Assembly: GCF_016906535.1 (NCBI RefSeq)
Contig: NC_057371.1
Location: 1,364,001 to 1,428,000 of the forward strand
Direction: 5' to 3'
Source: Rhizoctonia solani
Taxonomy: Eukaryota > Basidiomycota > Agaricomycetes > Cantharellales > Ceratobasidiaceae
DNA length: 64,000 nucleotides
Shown: positions 11,538 to 23,450 of the stretch, piece after piece
Position numbering within the stretch: position 1 is the first letter of the stretch
How the letters are laid out: the number at the start of each line of letters is the position of its first letter
The notes under the pieces: generated by a model
Told to the model about the DNA's origin: nothing
Database searches by the model: none
The model's input: the letters and a program-made list of their open reading frames with translations, nothing else
Position numbers and translations under genes: made by a program

Positions 11538-13014
11538 ATGTCAGACTCTAACAAGTTTACGCTCCGTTGGGGAATTCTCGCTACAGTGAGATTAATTAAG
11601 CTCAACCTATCTTTTGTCACCGTAATCAACTTTTTTCATAGGGCGGCATTGCAGAAGCTTTTGCCAAGGACCTACTCGCCGATCCAGCTGCTCGTGACAC
11701 TCACGATGTCGTACACAAAATCGTAGCTGTAGGTTCTTCGAGCTCTGTGGACAAATCCAAAGAGTTCATTACCAAAGTCGGCGCCGATTCCTCCGTTATT
11801 GCATGTGGGTCTTATGATGAGCTGGTCAACATAAAAGAAGTAGATATCATTTACATTGCTACACCGCATAGGTAAGTCGCTGTTCTTAACGTTACATCCC
11901 GTTTACCTGTATCTTCTCAGTCATCACTACAAGAATGGCCTTCTCGCTCTCGAAGCAGGGAAACATGTGCTGTGCGAGGCGAGTCCAAGCCAAACGTGTG
12001 CGGCGCGATCGCTCTACTGATACCAATTTATTCGTTTTTACACTTACTAGAAAGCATGTAAGTGCATATAACCTAATTTTTTACACAACTAATTATGGAT
12101 CAGTCACGGTCAACGCTCGCCAAGCGGCACACCTCGCCAAGGTTGCACAGGCCAAAAAACTTTTCCTTATGGAGGCAGTTTGGACACGATTTTTCCCTAT
12201 CAGCAAGGAAATTCAAAGGTTGATCCATGAGGAAAAGGTTCTTGGAGAAATTCGGCGAGTATTTGCCGATCTGTCCATGGTTTTCAAGCGGGACCCAAAT
12301 AGCCGGTTGTACAGCCCAGAGCTAGCCGGAGGTGCTTTGCTCGACTTGGGCATTATCCATTCACTTGGTAAATTATATGCATACAGGTTCGAACATAATC
12401 GACTGATACAACATTCCAGGGCATTCATGACCTTGCATGATCACCCGGATAATCAGAAGACTAAGCCAAGCGTGACCGCCAGCATCCTGAAAAGTCAGCT
12501 CACCCCTGTCGACGAAACTACATCTGTTACTCTGACTTTCCCGAAACTCCATGCGACCGCACATTTGACCTGCTCGATGACCTCCAAGATCGTGAAACCT
12601 TACTGCGTTACGATCCAGGGAGAAAAGGTAAGCGAAATTTTGCCGCTTGAAGTGAGCGTATGGATGTAGGGATTGAAATTTATGTAGGGTGAATTACAAG
12701 TTGCACCTGCACCTTACCGTCCAGAGCAGTTTGTGTTAAGTTTGTATGACCAAGAACCCAAGACATTTGATTTCAAGATTCCGGGGCAAGGTAGGCATAG
12801 CTAAACCTTGTTGCATCAATTGGCTCAAGTTGGCTCGCAAGGTCTATTCTGGGAAGCAGATGAATGTGCTCGACAAATTAGAGACGGAAAGCTCCAGTCG
12901 GAGAGATTCTCGTTGCAAGACAGTATTGTCTTCATGGAGGTTTTGGATGAGGTCCGCCGACAGGGAGGTCTGAGCTACCCCAAAAAGATTGAAAGTGTCC
13001 GAGAGGATGCATGA
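11538..13014 (+). CDS. Gfo/Idh/MocA family NAD(P)-dependent oxidoreductase (dihydrodiol / xylose dehydrogenase-like)
   Basis: Cytosolic oxidoreductase resembling the dimeric dihydrodiol dehydrogenase / D-xylose 1-dehydrogenase branch. Start ATG 11538 gives FTLRWGILAT, spliced (donor GTGAGA, acceptor CATAG) to GGIAEAFAKDLL, which completes the Rossmann glycine motif. Then come [30 protein letters not shown], read across an intron, and the substrate domain with AHLAKVAQAKKLFLMEAVWTRFFP and GGALLDLGI. It ends with QDSIVFMEVLDEVRRQGG and TGA at 13012. The conserved CEKAF segment with the usual catalytic Lys is assembled from three exons, the middle one only 7 nt long. The splice pattern around 12365-12420 (after DLGI) is uncertain. 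The coding sequence is otherwise clean. Confidence 0.92.
11979..12103 (+). other. GC-AG intron, 7-nt micro-exon, and second intron inside the oxidoreductase
   Basis: Exon ends in GAG at 11978. The first intron starts GCGAGT (GC donor) at 11979 and ends TACTAG at 12050. Micro-exon AAAGCAT spans 12051-12057. The second intron starts GTAAGT at 12058 and ends ATCAG at 12103. Joined, the exons read Glu-Lys-Ala-Phe-Thr-Val-Asn-Ala-Arg, which matches the family's CEKPF-type motif. Skipping the micro-exon would shift the frame. Confidence 0.8.
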
Positions 13015-13175
13015 ATATTTTAGGAATATTTTAGGAATATTTAAATAATACTAGAGAAACGTGAATGGAAGCAGTGCTTGGCATATACACGGCGATATGC
13101 ATATATATGAGCCAGCAATCTATTTATACGATAGTATCTATATCAAGGGTTCACAGTTTTATCAACACTAGATCC

Positions 13176-14435
13176 ATGGATCAAATTAAGCGCCATCTGA
13201 TCATCCAACCTTTTGCCATGAACCGTATAGGCTTTCACTCTGCCAAATCTACTGTCAGGCTCATCCCCTCGGCAGCTAGGAATATACATTCGTCTCGTTG
13301 GGCGCTCAAGCCCATAACAAATTCCTCAATCAATCCTGACGAAATCGCTCATTTTTCTCGACTTTCCTCTCAGTGGTGGGATGAAAGTGATGGAGCCGAG
13401 TTTGCACTCTTGCACCGAATGAACCCAGTTCGTGTTCAATGGATATTGGAGAAATTAGAAGAAGCGCGCAAAGATGATGCGAAGGACGAGTGGACCGATT
13501 GGCGGTCTCCTGCCAAAGTGCAGGCTCCGAAAGTAGGTCGGCAATTGGAAGGTATGAGCGTACTTGATGTGGGGTGCGGTGGAGGGCTGTTATCCGAGGT
13601 ATGCAACTCCCAAAACTGATACTATGCACCCCTAAACAATTAACACTCTGTCCGCGCAACAGACGCTCTCTCGGCTCGGAGCCCGCACAACAGGTATCGA
13701 CGCCTCCCAAAATAATATTCATATCGCCACGCTCCATGCTTCCGAAGATCCTTCCTTTGTTTCGGGCGAGAATCACCTCGAGTACAAGCATACCAGCGCA
13801 GAAGCACTTGTTGGGAAAGAGGCCCAGTTTGATGTCGTCTGCGCGATGGAGGTTGTGGAGCACGTCGACAACCCGGCGGAGTTCTTAAGGAATTGTGGGA
13901 AGCTGGTCAAAGTAAGATCCTCCTATCTTTTTCGATGTTCCTGCCACTTCGATTCGATCCATTAAGCTCGTATTCGTGGCTCCACTTTAATCCTTCTTGT
14001 TTCAATTTATGCAAGTTAAATGATTCTATTTCATAGCCCGGCGGACATTTATTTATGTCGACCATATCCCGTACACCAATTTCCTATTTTCTTACAGTTC
14101 TTATGGCCGAGCGTATCCTCGGCTTGGTAGAGCGCGGCACTCATACGCACAGCAAATACGTGAACCCTTCCGAGCTCATCGCATTCTTTCGTGATGATCC
14201 CCAACTACGCTGGATTTCGCGAACGTACGGTGGTGGTGTAGGTGAGCTCGATATTGCAGGCTGGTTGGGCTTTGGAAAGGACAAGCCCGTAGGGGCACCG
14301 ACGAGGACCGAAGCAGAGGTGAGAGGAATTGCTTATATGCCTTGGAAAGGAAGCTGGGAGCTTTTACCGAGGGGTATGTTTGGCTCAGTGGAGTGTAACT
14401 ACTTGTTCTGGGTTAGAAAGCCACAACGGGCTTAG
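13176..14435 (+). CDS. COQ3: Ubiquinone biosynthesis O-methyltransferase, mitochondrial (Coq3)
   Basis: SAM-dependent O-methyltransferase that performs both O-methylations of ubiquinone synthesis in the CoQ synthome on the matrix face of the inner membrane. The N-terminus is basic and Ser-rich with AARNIHSSRWALKP, a likely mitochondrial presequence. Next is HFSRLSSQWWDESDGAEFALLHRMNPVR, read across its typical family block, then SAM motif I LDVGCGGGLLSE, GIDASQNNI, and VVCAMEVVEHVDNPAEFL. Introns are GTATGC...CAACAG and GTAAGA...CATAG, the latter joining LVK to PGGHLFMSTISRTP. The C-terminus has KYVNPSEL and AYMPWKGSWEL. Start 13176 was chosen over 13218 (a second in-frame Met) and 13065; either of the first two would give a plausible presequence. 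No frameshift was seen. Confidence 0.94.
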
Positions 14436-14676
14436 TGTAAGCCGTTAAGAATTCGAGTCAATTGTACTTAAAGTTTTCCAGCGTTTGAATACCAAAAGTT
14501 ATAATATGTTAGCCAAGGAAACCTAAACTCACCGGGATTATTTGAGTGAGAGGGGAATTCGATCGTGCAAACTCGCACAGAGTTTCACTGGGCAGGAGTA
14601 CTTATAGTGCATGTTTGTCCTTGGACTAGGTTTGGGCTAGGATGGCAGAGAAAATGAACGTAGGGTCTGTAATGCA

Positions 14677-14740
14677 AAATAAATATTGCGGTCCGTGGAC
14701 CGTCCACTCTGAACTAGCGTGTCATCCTTGTGCAGGGGCC

Positions 14741-14771
<31 letters not shown>

Positions 14772-14795
14772 TGTATATGTCACTCCGAAGAGGAC
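14677..14795 (-). ncRNA. U6: U6 spliceosomal snRNA
   Basis: The - strand carries the universally conserved U6 core. A 5' stem-loop with CTTCGG is followed by ACATATACAAAAATTGGAAC, then GATACAGAGAAGATTAGCA (ACAGAGA box) and GGCCCCTGCACAAGGATGACACGC (catalytic AGC and internal stem-loop). These match U6 from yeast to human almost base for base. The 5' end is set at the G before TCCTCTTCGG. The 3' end is placed at a short T-rich run (ATTTATTTT) and is uncertain. U6 is made by RNA polymerase III; I could not identify a clear TATA box. Confidence 0.95.
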
Positions 14796-15143
14796 AATTC
14801 ACAAGGTATTGTGGGAGCGTGCCCTTGCGACCGAAAACGTTACTCCCGGTTTAGTGGGTGGTACTTCCTAAGTGCTAAGCGCCCGAGTTTCAGGGATTTC
14901 CAATCTCACTTCAAGATCAATTTACTGACCTATGGATACTTGAGTAGCCTCTTGCACGCGCAACAAATACCATAGGTCAATAAAAGGTTGTCAGTTTATG
15001 CTTTGCTAGATCATTTTTCTTGAAGGGGGTCGATCTCGAAAGCTGGGGTGTTACATCGCAAGCAGGCGCTAGGAAAAGGTGAGCAAAACCACTTGTATTC
15101 AAGCATACGTTTTACTAGAATTACAAGCACTGATTTCTGCGAC
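14796..15143. other. Intergenic: U6 upstream region and Etr1 3' side
   Basis: No coding frame is recognised. The left part is the presumed external promoter of the U6 gene (which is read leftward). The right part is the 3' flank of the reductase gene ending at 15144. Confidence 0.4.
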
Positions 15144-16686
15144 CTAGGCAAACTTCAGCAAGAGCTTCTTCCCATACCTCCCTGCGTCGATTTGTTTCAG
15201 CTTTTCCCTCAGTAGATGAGTTGCGCCTTCATCCGAATCAGGGATTGTTAAGATTTCGTGTTCCGGAGCTTTAAGCTATAACCAATGCATATAATATCAG
15301 AGTAAGTAGAAATGTGGTGACTAAGTCCCTCACTTTATCTGCGAGCATGAGCTCGGTGATTTCTTGAAGCATCGATTGTCTCTCTTCCGAAGTATGGGTC
15401 TCGTACCTATATCATAATGTACTCTCTGTGAATCGAGAGCAATTGGAAGGTGCTTTACCATCGGGTTTGCCAGTATCCATACGAAGTAAGATTCTACATT
15501 AATAAAAATATCAGCCGCAACAGCATATCAAGTGTGTTACCCACTCACTTTAAATATAAACAAACTAGTGGGCAACGAGAGCGGTGCTTTGCTCATCGCA
15601 CCGTAAGAAACCAAAGCAGCGTTGGGTCCAAGCTGTTTGGCGAGGATTGTAGTAGGTTTCCCCCCTACACAGTTTAGCCCAAGTTTTATTCCCTAACATT
15701 GAGCTCAGTTAAAGACCAAGCTCAAGGGTGGCAGACACCCATGAAAGAGCAGCGTATATGCGTACGAACCTTGCTTTGCGTCCATTCCTTCAGCTTGATT
15801 CGCATTGACTCATTCGACAATTCCTGTTCTATGATAACATGCGTTGCACCAAGCGATGTAAGGTACTGCTTAAGCTCATCAATGTTGGGGCTACAGCGCG
15901 TGTTTTGAACCGATTGGCATGCTTTCAGCGACCTAATCTTACCGTTTATTGAGACTTACCGGTCGCGAACCACATTTATAGTTTTCAACTTGCGTGCAGC
16001 GGCGATTTGAATGACGGCCTGACCAACTGCGCTATTCGCGCCATTCTGAATCACGTAGTCCCCTTCTTCGAGAGCTCTAAAGTCGGATAGCATCCCGTGC
16101 GCGGTCGGAGGATTGACCTAACCATATCGTGAGCTGTCAATACTCTGTTGTGCTGGAAGCGAAGACGCAAACTGTTATCATGGAAGCTCTCGCCTCTCCC
16201 ACCCTTTTATCAACTTTCGTGACACCTTGGATTCTACATACGCATGAGAAGCCCAGGTTCCCGACTGGGGTTTGGTCATGACGACCCAGTCTCCGACAGA
16301 TAATTCGGTTACACCATCACCCAATTTCTCCACCTGACCTAGTCCTTCGTTTCCGCCAATAAATGCGGGTGATGGAGTGCCTAGGTCATCTCGAATCACA
16401 GGCTTGGAGGGGTATACTCCTAGGCGCATAATCAGTGAAGCGACTGAGGGCATGAGGCGGAAACTATAGACATACCCTGGACTACATTTAGGTCGGCTGG
16501 ATTGATAGGAGAAAGCAATAGTTTAACTCCGATATGTCCTGTTGGGACCGACTCGGATAGTGGAGAAACCCTGGAGATAGATAGCACTTGAGCAGGATCG
16601 CCAGTGCTTGAGTATATGACCGCTCTCCGGGATGAGAAGTGCCGGGCCTTCGGGTATGAGCCTAGAGTAAATCTTCGGAGAATCAT
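15144..16686 (-). CDS. ETR1: Mitochondrial trans-2-enoyl-CoA/ACP reductase (Etr1/MECR)
   Basis: Medium-chain dehydrogenase family enzyme that performs the last reduction in mitochondrial type II fatty-acid synthesis (lipoate supply, respiration). The N-terminus [19 protein letters not shown] is a good matrix-targeting sequence; a Met further upstream at 16731 is also in frame. Motifs follow in order: [67 protein letters not shown] with the catalytic-site region, and the nucleotide-binding stretch [19 protein letters not shown]. It then has [28 protein letters not shown] and GKKLLLKFA, with stop at 15144. Several short introns interrupt it; the exon around 16120-16200 (before VNPPTAH) could not be resolved cleanly. 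It is divergent from the spindle-pole protein gene, with under 400 nt between the starts. Confidence 0.9.
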
Positions 16687-17064
16687 TATGGTGGCGTTTT
16701 CGTAGACGAGAAAGCGATGTTTACAGATCATCTATAATCAACGATGCATAGGCCGGCTGACATCATTCTATTCGCCAGGATGCAGGTCACGTGTAAATTC
16801 CGGGTTCCTTTGAAAAAATCCGGATGGCATCTAAAATAATCACAGCAAACAAGTGGTATAAATGAATAAAAATGTAATGGTCCTAAAGTCGTTTTGTGAA
16901 CGGACAGAGGGCAGGAGCCTAAAATTAATAATTTAAACTTCGTCGCCAGCAAAAGATGCGGTCACGTGAGATTTGGACGCGTTCAAACTAAGCAACACCA
17001 ACAACAACAGGTCAGCAGCCGCGGGAGACATTGCAAGCAAAATTGCTAAAATTGATACAGAGCG
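16687..17064. promoter_or_regulatory. Shared divergent promoter region (ETR1 / PACT-domain gene)
   Basis: Short space between two divergent translation starts, so it must carry both promoters and 5' leaders. It contains an ATG-free AT-rich stretch near 16840-16940. No specific factor site is claimed. Confidence 0.5.
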
Positions 17065-20000
17065 ATGGCCTACCGGCTCGAAACGCCCTCACGTATATGG
17101 GCTCGAATCGAGGAAGCCCAAGATGAAGAACTTCCTTCGTTGCCGTCTATGCCAGCGTACGAAGACTCTGCGTTCCCTGATGAAAGCGAGGCCGTCTCTA
17201 TTCAGCATTCATATTACCCGACTCCCAATAAAGCCAAAACTCCTTCATCGTATACTCCTACCCCAAGACCAGCCAAGATCCGTGCAATGTCTACTCCCCT
17301 TTCTGCTGGCGAGACAACTGCGAGACCCCCTCTTGGTCGCTCCGGCTCTTCTTTAGCTCGTTCTCGCGATACTCTACCCGATGAGTATCTTCCACCACTC
17401 GATAAAGATGATGAAGAAATTTCGACCTCCTTGACCGATGCTTTGGAGACTGACAGTCGTTCCGGTTCTCCCGACGAATTTGACGATAACCAGAGTCGGG
17501 CGTCTGCACCTTACAGGTCTATTAAGGATATATATAACAACTCAGTGACGTCTCTGCGGGAGAATGTGAGTACTTTGCTCTTGTTTATAATTCGTGTGCC
17601 CCTTTTAATCCCACTCCAGGAACAGAGTCGTCGTTCTAATAACCTTTCAGCTCACATCAAACCCTCGCCTCGTGCCAGAATACCGACGCAAGCCCCGTCT
17701 CCTATCCCGACTCTGACTCATTCACCTCGATCTGTCACCTCAGCATCCTCACAACATACACCAACTATTCAACGGCTCCCTCTTAGTCCTTCTCAATACG
17801 GTTCATCCTCGGACCGTAGCCGACACTCAGCCTCTGGTTCGAGACCAGTCTCACGCGCAGCTTCTCGTATGGCACAAGAGCTAGAGAACGAGCGGGATAT
17901 TTCATACGATTCGTTACCCAAGGAACGCAACCACGAAAAACCGTTATCTCGTTCAGCGTCGCTCTCACAGAGCCGACTTAGCTCTCGCCCTAGTCCCCGG
18001 GCATCTGTCGACGCAGCTCCCACCCCCAGTGAAAGCGAAATTACTATCGACTCGGTTTCTGCCGCGTCTGTGGAACGTCCCCGTCCTTCTACACACAGGA
18101 CTGCAGGCGAAACAGGGACTCCTCTTTCAGCTGCAGTTGATATTTCTCGTCGTACCCTGACTGCGTCTCCTACTCCCACTCCCACACCAGTTCCAACGCG
18201 TACCCACTACCCGATTCCTCAAACTCCTGGTGACGGGTTGGATGGAGGAATGGCTTCTCGTCATCCCCCAGGTACCGCGAATAGGCTCAGTCGCTCTTTT
18301 ATGATGCAAGTAATCAACTCGGCCGCTCGCCCCACTTTGCGGCCCAAACCCACCCCGTTTACCCGAGGAAAATTCCAAACTCCTGCTGCTCGTCGGCTTT
18401 CAGAGGCTTTGGCGATCGATAACGGCGTTGGAAGTTCGAGCTTTGTTTCCACGGCCTCTTCTCATGACCTTGCGATTCATCGTCGGGCTAATGCATCTTT
18501 CGACGCCATTGCTCATGCTCGCGGCGGAAGCGGCGGAGACTTTGATCAGCGCAAGCTTCGTATATACTTGCAGAGCCTCAACAAACACCTCTCGGACGAA
18601 AACACGGCCTGCAGGGATGATATTGCCATGTTGAAGAGAGCTTGTTTAGAGCTCATTAATAGGTTGGCGACACGCGGCGTCAAGGTCGATCAATATGCCT
18701 CCTTCCCACAATAGACTTGAAGAGGACCCCGGGGAACCACGAGACCAGCAAGTTGAAATAGTTGAGGATACCAGCGATGAACTAGTCAACGCACTGAAGA
18801 ATTTGGAGACGGCCCGTCTGAAACAGAGGCGATGCGCGTAGAGCTAGAAGCTGCACAAGAAGATGCGACGGCCGCCCGAGAAGAAGTAGTCAAAGTGACC
18901 GACCAATGCAACGCCCAGATGGCCGACCTTGAGACCGATGTGCAGAAAGTGATCCAGAAGCTCGAGGATCGGTTGAACGAACGTGAAGCCGAGGCTGCCC
19001 AACTTCGAGAGCGGTTAATTGACCGAAGTCGGGATGTTTATCACGAGCACGCAGAAGAGCTAGAATTAGAGCGTCAGCATGCTTCCAAGTTGGAAGCGGA
19101 GGTCACACAGCTTACTGGAGAGCTTGCTATTGCGAATGGAGAGAGCCGAAATCTCAAGGCCGAACTGCGAGACTTGAAGGCTGCGCTGAGGACCGAACAG
19201 GCAGGGGCCATTGAGCGTATTCAAACTCTCGAAACGGAGAATGCAGAGTGGGCCAAGAAGGCGCGGGAGCTCGAACAAGAAATCGACGAGTTGGATACAT
19301 TCGCTCACGAACGAGATGTCCTTGTGCGCGAGCGAGACGCTGCGCTGAATGACAAGAGTCGAATCCTTCGCGAACGGGATACTGCTATTAGAGAACGGGA
19401 CGAATTGCTGGAAGATCAGGATGAGCTTATGCGAGAAGGAGGCGGCTCAGAAGGAGGTAGCCCGTATGGAGCAAGCGCTCGAAGAGGCCGATGCCCGAAT
19501 TGTGGAGGATGCGGAGCAGCTCAAGTCACTGCAAGGAAAAGTTACCTCTCTGGAACGTGAACGAGCTGACTTGCTTGTCAATCGATCTGTTCGTGGTCGT
19601 TCTAGCACCGAAGACCGAATCCCACTTCACGAGCATGAAGCTCTCGTTTCGGAGCTGGAGGCACAACTCGACGACGCTCACCGGGAAATCGTGAAGCTTA
19701 CCGCCAAGTCTCCTACAAGTGAGGCCTTAACAAGGCAAAAGACCTGCGCATTCAGCAACTGGAGAAGGAAAAGGACGTATTGCTTGAACGGGTTCAGAAT
19801 ATGCGGTCCAACAACTCTGCTGGCGGTTCGGACACAACTGGACGACTCACGCCATCAGGAAGCTTAGGAAGCTTAGCATTGAATCGCCTGGCGGCAATGA
19901 ATCTCAGGACCCCAAAGACGCCTGGGGCGGCCCTTAAAGAGGTTAGTTGGGTTCGTTCAAAAAGGGTTGCTGTTTTCTTAACACAGTTTTTTAGCCATCA

Positions 20001-22226
20001 TGGATGAACCAAACAACTATGCACGCACTTGGAGATGCCGATGCTCTTGCCGCCAGGCTCATAGAGGTTGATGCACAACTTGTCGAAGCCAATGAGAGCA
20101 TTGACAAAAAGCTTGACAAGCTCGAAGCAGCTGGTGCTGAAACGATCAATCTCACGAAGAACCTATACCTTTCGAAGGAAAAGATCACCAGTCTCGAGAG
20201 GGAATTGGCGAGACTTGAAAGGAGAGAAGAACGACTTCTCAAGAAGCTTCAGAGGTGCAGGTGCACAAAGTGCCATATGCGTTTCGATGCTTCCGCTGTT
20301 GCTCAGTGGGCTGAGGTCACGTCACATAGGTCAGTAGATATGGTACAGCAATCTTCAAATGACTCATCGTTTTGATAGTGTTGATGATCTTGCTACTGAA
20401 CCCCCCACCCCCGAAACCAAGACTACACGAAATCTTCAATCAGCCTTGGCGAATGCCAATTCCGAGCTTGAAAAAATGCGTTCAGAATGGCAAAAAATAG
20501 GGCAAGAGAAGGCTGCATTACTAGAGGCAGGTCGGCAAGAGGTTCAACTGGCACGCCAGGCGGAAGCAGACATGAAGCGTAAACTCGAAGATGAGCGTAA
20601 ACGTGTGGTTGAAGCCGCGAAAGGTATCAAGGACGAGAAGGAGAGGGAGAAAGTCTTGGCTGATATGGTATGTTTTCGTGATTTACATCCACCTACGCTT
20701 GGTAGAACTGAACTATGTATAGGAGCTTGAAAAGGCCAAAACAGCTATTGCGCAGCTCGAAGAAGATCTATGTGCAGAACGTGGGAAGTTACGATCGTTG
20801 GCTGCAGAACATTCGCGTGTGACAAGGGACAAGACGGATGTATTAGCTAGACTTGAGCGGACGAATCAGGTGGGTGACTTTCGTTTCAGTTTGCTCCCCT
20901 AGCCTGACGCAAGCTGGGGTCTCAAGGATATGGATGTGGTGAAAGCCCAGCTCGAAAGGTTCAAGAACAATAACAAGGAACTAGAAAAGGAGCTGAGGAG
21001 TAAGAGCCTATAGCCAACTTTGATCTAATAAATTAACATCGTTTGCCAGGCAATTCTATTGCTGAAACCAAAGCCCGCCATCTCGAGGCCAGATTGCATG
21101 AGAACAACTTGCAAATCGACACACTTCGCTCCGAGCGTGAAATCTTGACTCGCGATCATGAGCAACTCAAGAAGCGCTTTGCTGAAATCACGGAGGTTAG
21201 TTCGAGTTATGGAAAGCGAGAGCCAGTATTCTAATATCAGCATATAGCGTGCTGAGGTACTTCGTCAGCGGAACGCAGAAAGCCAGTCCGAGCATGAGAA
21301 ACGACAGCACAAACTCGATATGCAAGTTACGGAGATCGAGAACCTTCGTATTCTCCTGGCCGAGCGCGAAGCGGGAATGAAGACATGGCGACTGCTGTGC
21401 AAACAGCGCGCGGTGCTCGATCTGACGCTGAACGCGTCGTCAAGTCCCTTCAATCCGAGCTAAAACGTGTCAAGTCAGAGGCAGAAAGACTGGGCACCGA
21501 CATCGAGCACTTGAAACTGGAGCGTGCAGACGACAATGGCAACGAAAAAGAGCGGCAGAAACGCGCACGGGAGCAAGCCCAGACTCAGATGAAAGCTCTC
21601 AATGATCAATTGCAATCTGCGAAAGACGCAGCTATGCAACTTCACGAACGTCTGAAAGACCATGGTGCAGCTCTGTGTGTATTTCTATTCTATTCTTTGA
21701 TTTAGTTCAGATTTGACCTGGCCTCACAGATCGCCTGCCGAGGTCGAAAAACTCAAGGCCATGCACAACAAGGAATGTAAGGGCCTGGTACAGCAGATTG
21801 GATATCTTAGGTCCAAGTTCCACCGAGAATCAGAGATGCGCGAACATATGGGTTGGCAGAAGCTCTACTTGATGAAAATACTGGGCGTTTACGCCGAATC
21901 GTACGTACATTCATTCCAAAGCTTCTGATATAATTGTTGATCACGACAATAGTGAGCCAAACATCGAACGTGCATTGGCTCGGCAAGGCTTCCCTCATGA
22001 ACAGCCCACCAAACCCAAACGAACTCTACGCAGCGTCGGCTATTTGGTATGGTGGATGGTCAGGGTCAAGTAAGTTTACCCATCTATGTTGTGTTTACGG
22101 GCTACTGACGTTTTTCAAAGGCGTTTGGCAGAGGAGTGGCGAGAAGCAAAGAAATCGAGGCCGGCTATGCGCGCTGCCCTCGAAGATGTCCGCCGCCGCC
22201 GGCCTAAGTCTCGTACTCGCACATAG
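17065..22226 (+). CDS. Pericentrin-like (PACT-domain) spindle-pole / microtubule-organising coiled-coil protein
   Basis: Large scaffold of the spindle pole body or hyphal microtubule-organising centre, comparable with S. pombe Pcp1/Mto1 and Aspergillus ApsB/PcpA. It begins MAYRLETPSRIWARIEEAQD, continues with a Ser/Pro-rich disordered region (to about 18500), then long heptad coiled coils (about 18550-21900). The C-terminal PACT-like segment has KECKGLVQQIGYLRSKFHRES, GWQKLYLMKILGVYAES, PNIERALARQGF and RSVGYLVWWMVRVKRLAEEW. A Cys cluster, CRCTKCHMRF, lies mid-protein near 20260. At least five frame changes (about 18714, 18825, 19440, 19725, 21370) are needed to keep the coiled coil open, nearly all consistent with one or two missing bases. 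Introns are short and canonical. Whether it is a Pcp1 or an Mto1/ApsB orthologue cannot be settled by eye. Confidence 0.85.
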
Positions 22227-22347
22227 ACACTGCGGACTGCTTTCTACTTTGTCTGTACTAGTACGGTGTACATGTCTTGCTTCTGGTAAATTTTATGCTA
22301 TCTGTATATTATTATTGTTACGGTGAAAACCTATGTGGTTAACTTGT

Positions 22348-23450
22348 TTATGGTTTTGGCGGTCTATGCTGGGAGAGGATCTTAACGGCATCCTTGGAAA
22401 ATACATAGCTGAGCCCACTCCAGATTGTGGTTGCTGCAACAGTAAGTCTACATACCCAGAGAAAATTAGATGGGTAGGTCTGGTATATGGCAAGTGAACT
22501 CACTGAAGTGCAGACAGTTGCATACTTAAATCGAGAGGTATGATAGGGGCTATAGTCGTTGCTCCCATTAGACTGAGCTGGAGGAATGTATTGTACTAGA
22601 TCAACTGATCAACACAATGAAATTTTGACGCAAGCGGTATAGCCGCACCTTGCTAATTTGTGTGGGACGAACTTCTGCTGATGGAATGCTAAAATCCCAA
22701 TATCTCTCAAATGTTTTCTTAGAAATGATATCAGTGGGATCACTTGGATGGGTTGTTCAAGATCTGCTTACTGGAGGAGGTAGTGATATGTAGCGGTAAT
22801 AGAATGCTGATATACTCAGTAGCACATCTCGCCCAAGAATGATCGCCGCTAATGGAACTATGGATGATATTAGGAGATGAAGCGGAGAGCAGAGGGGTAG
22901 CCAGACCAGGAAGTAGTCCTTTCATAGCGAGTGTAACAGTCAGCGTGGTCATCAATGTCTTGTCGGCCGCGGGATCGAGGATGGTGCCGATGACCGTTCT
23001 CATATTCCACTTTCGGGCTAGGTATCCGTCTATCTAGACAATAATATAATTATAGCCGCATAATATATTAGAAATCAAGCAAAGACGAACCCAGTCTGTG
23101 ACTCCTGCATACAATAAGAGCCCCGTCGCGAAGCCATACTTGCCCTCCAATATCGCCCAACCCAGCACAGGGCAGGCAATAATTCGGGAGACAGTCAGTG
23201 CATTTGGAATAGTATATATATTCTCATGGATAGTCGGTTTGTCCTCTTTTGTTCCTCCGTCCTTTGGAGTTGGTAACTGGGAATGTGTCGGGATTTGAAG
23301 GCATTGGTTGGTGGAAAATAGACGAGCCTTCGATCTGAATAATGTAGTTGCCAAAAATGAAGTGGGTGAGTGCAGAGCTCTCAGGATAGGTGCAGGTTGT
23401 ATCGCTCTCCGCCCAGTAAAGCGGGCACTTGCATATGTAGGGCGTAGCAT
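22348..23450 (-). CDS. CRD1: Cardiolipin synthase, mitochondrial (CDP-alcohol phosphatidyltransferase)
   Basis: Inner-membrane enzyme joining CDP-diacylglycerol and phosphatidylglycerol to make cardiolipin. The N-terminus is a long basic presequence (MLRPTYASARFTGRRA, then RSKARLFST). IYTIPNALTVSRIIACPVLGW is the first membrane segment. The CDP-alcohol motif is intact across an intron: DW/IDGYLARKWNMRTVIGTILDPAADK, with all three conserved Asp. Next is KGLLPV/PLAAIILGRDVLL, joined through a weak GTCTGG donor, then SAFYYRYISLPPP, RYWDFSIPSAEVRPTQISK, and a last exon ending WSGLSYVFSKDAVKILSQ and TAA at 22348. Exons are clean. It converges with the spindle-pole gene, 121 nt between stops. Confidence 0.92.

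Noticed and set aside
22855..22920. A frameshift in cardiolipin synthase after KGLLP
   Set aside because: A 50-nt intron with a weak GTCTGG donor and CATAG acceptor restores KGLLPVPLAAIILGRDV, so no base loss needs to be assumed.
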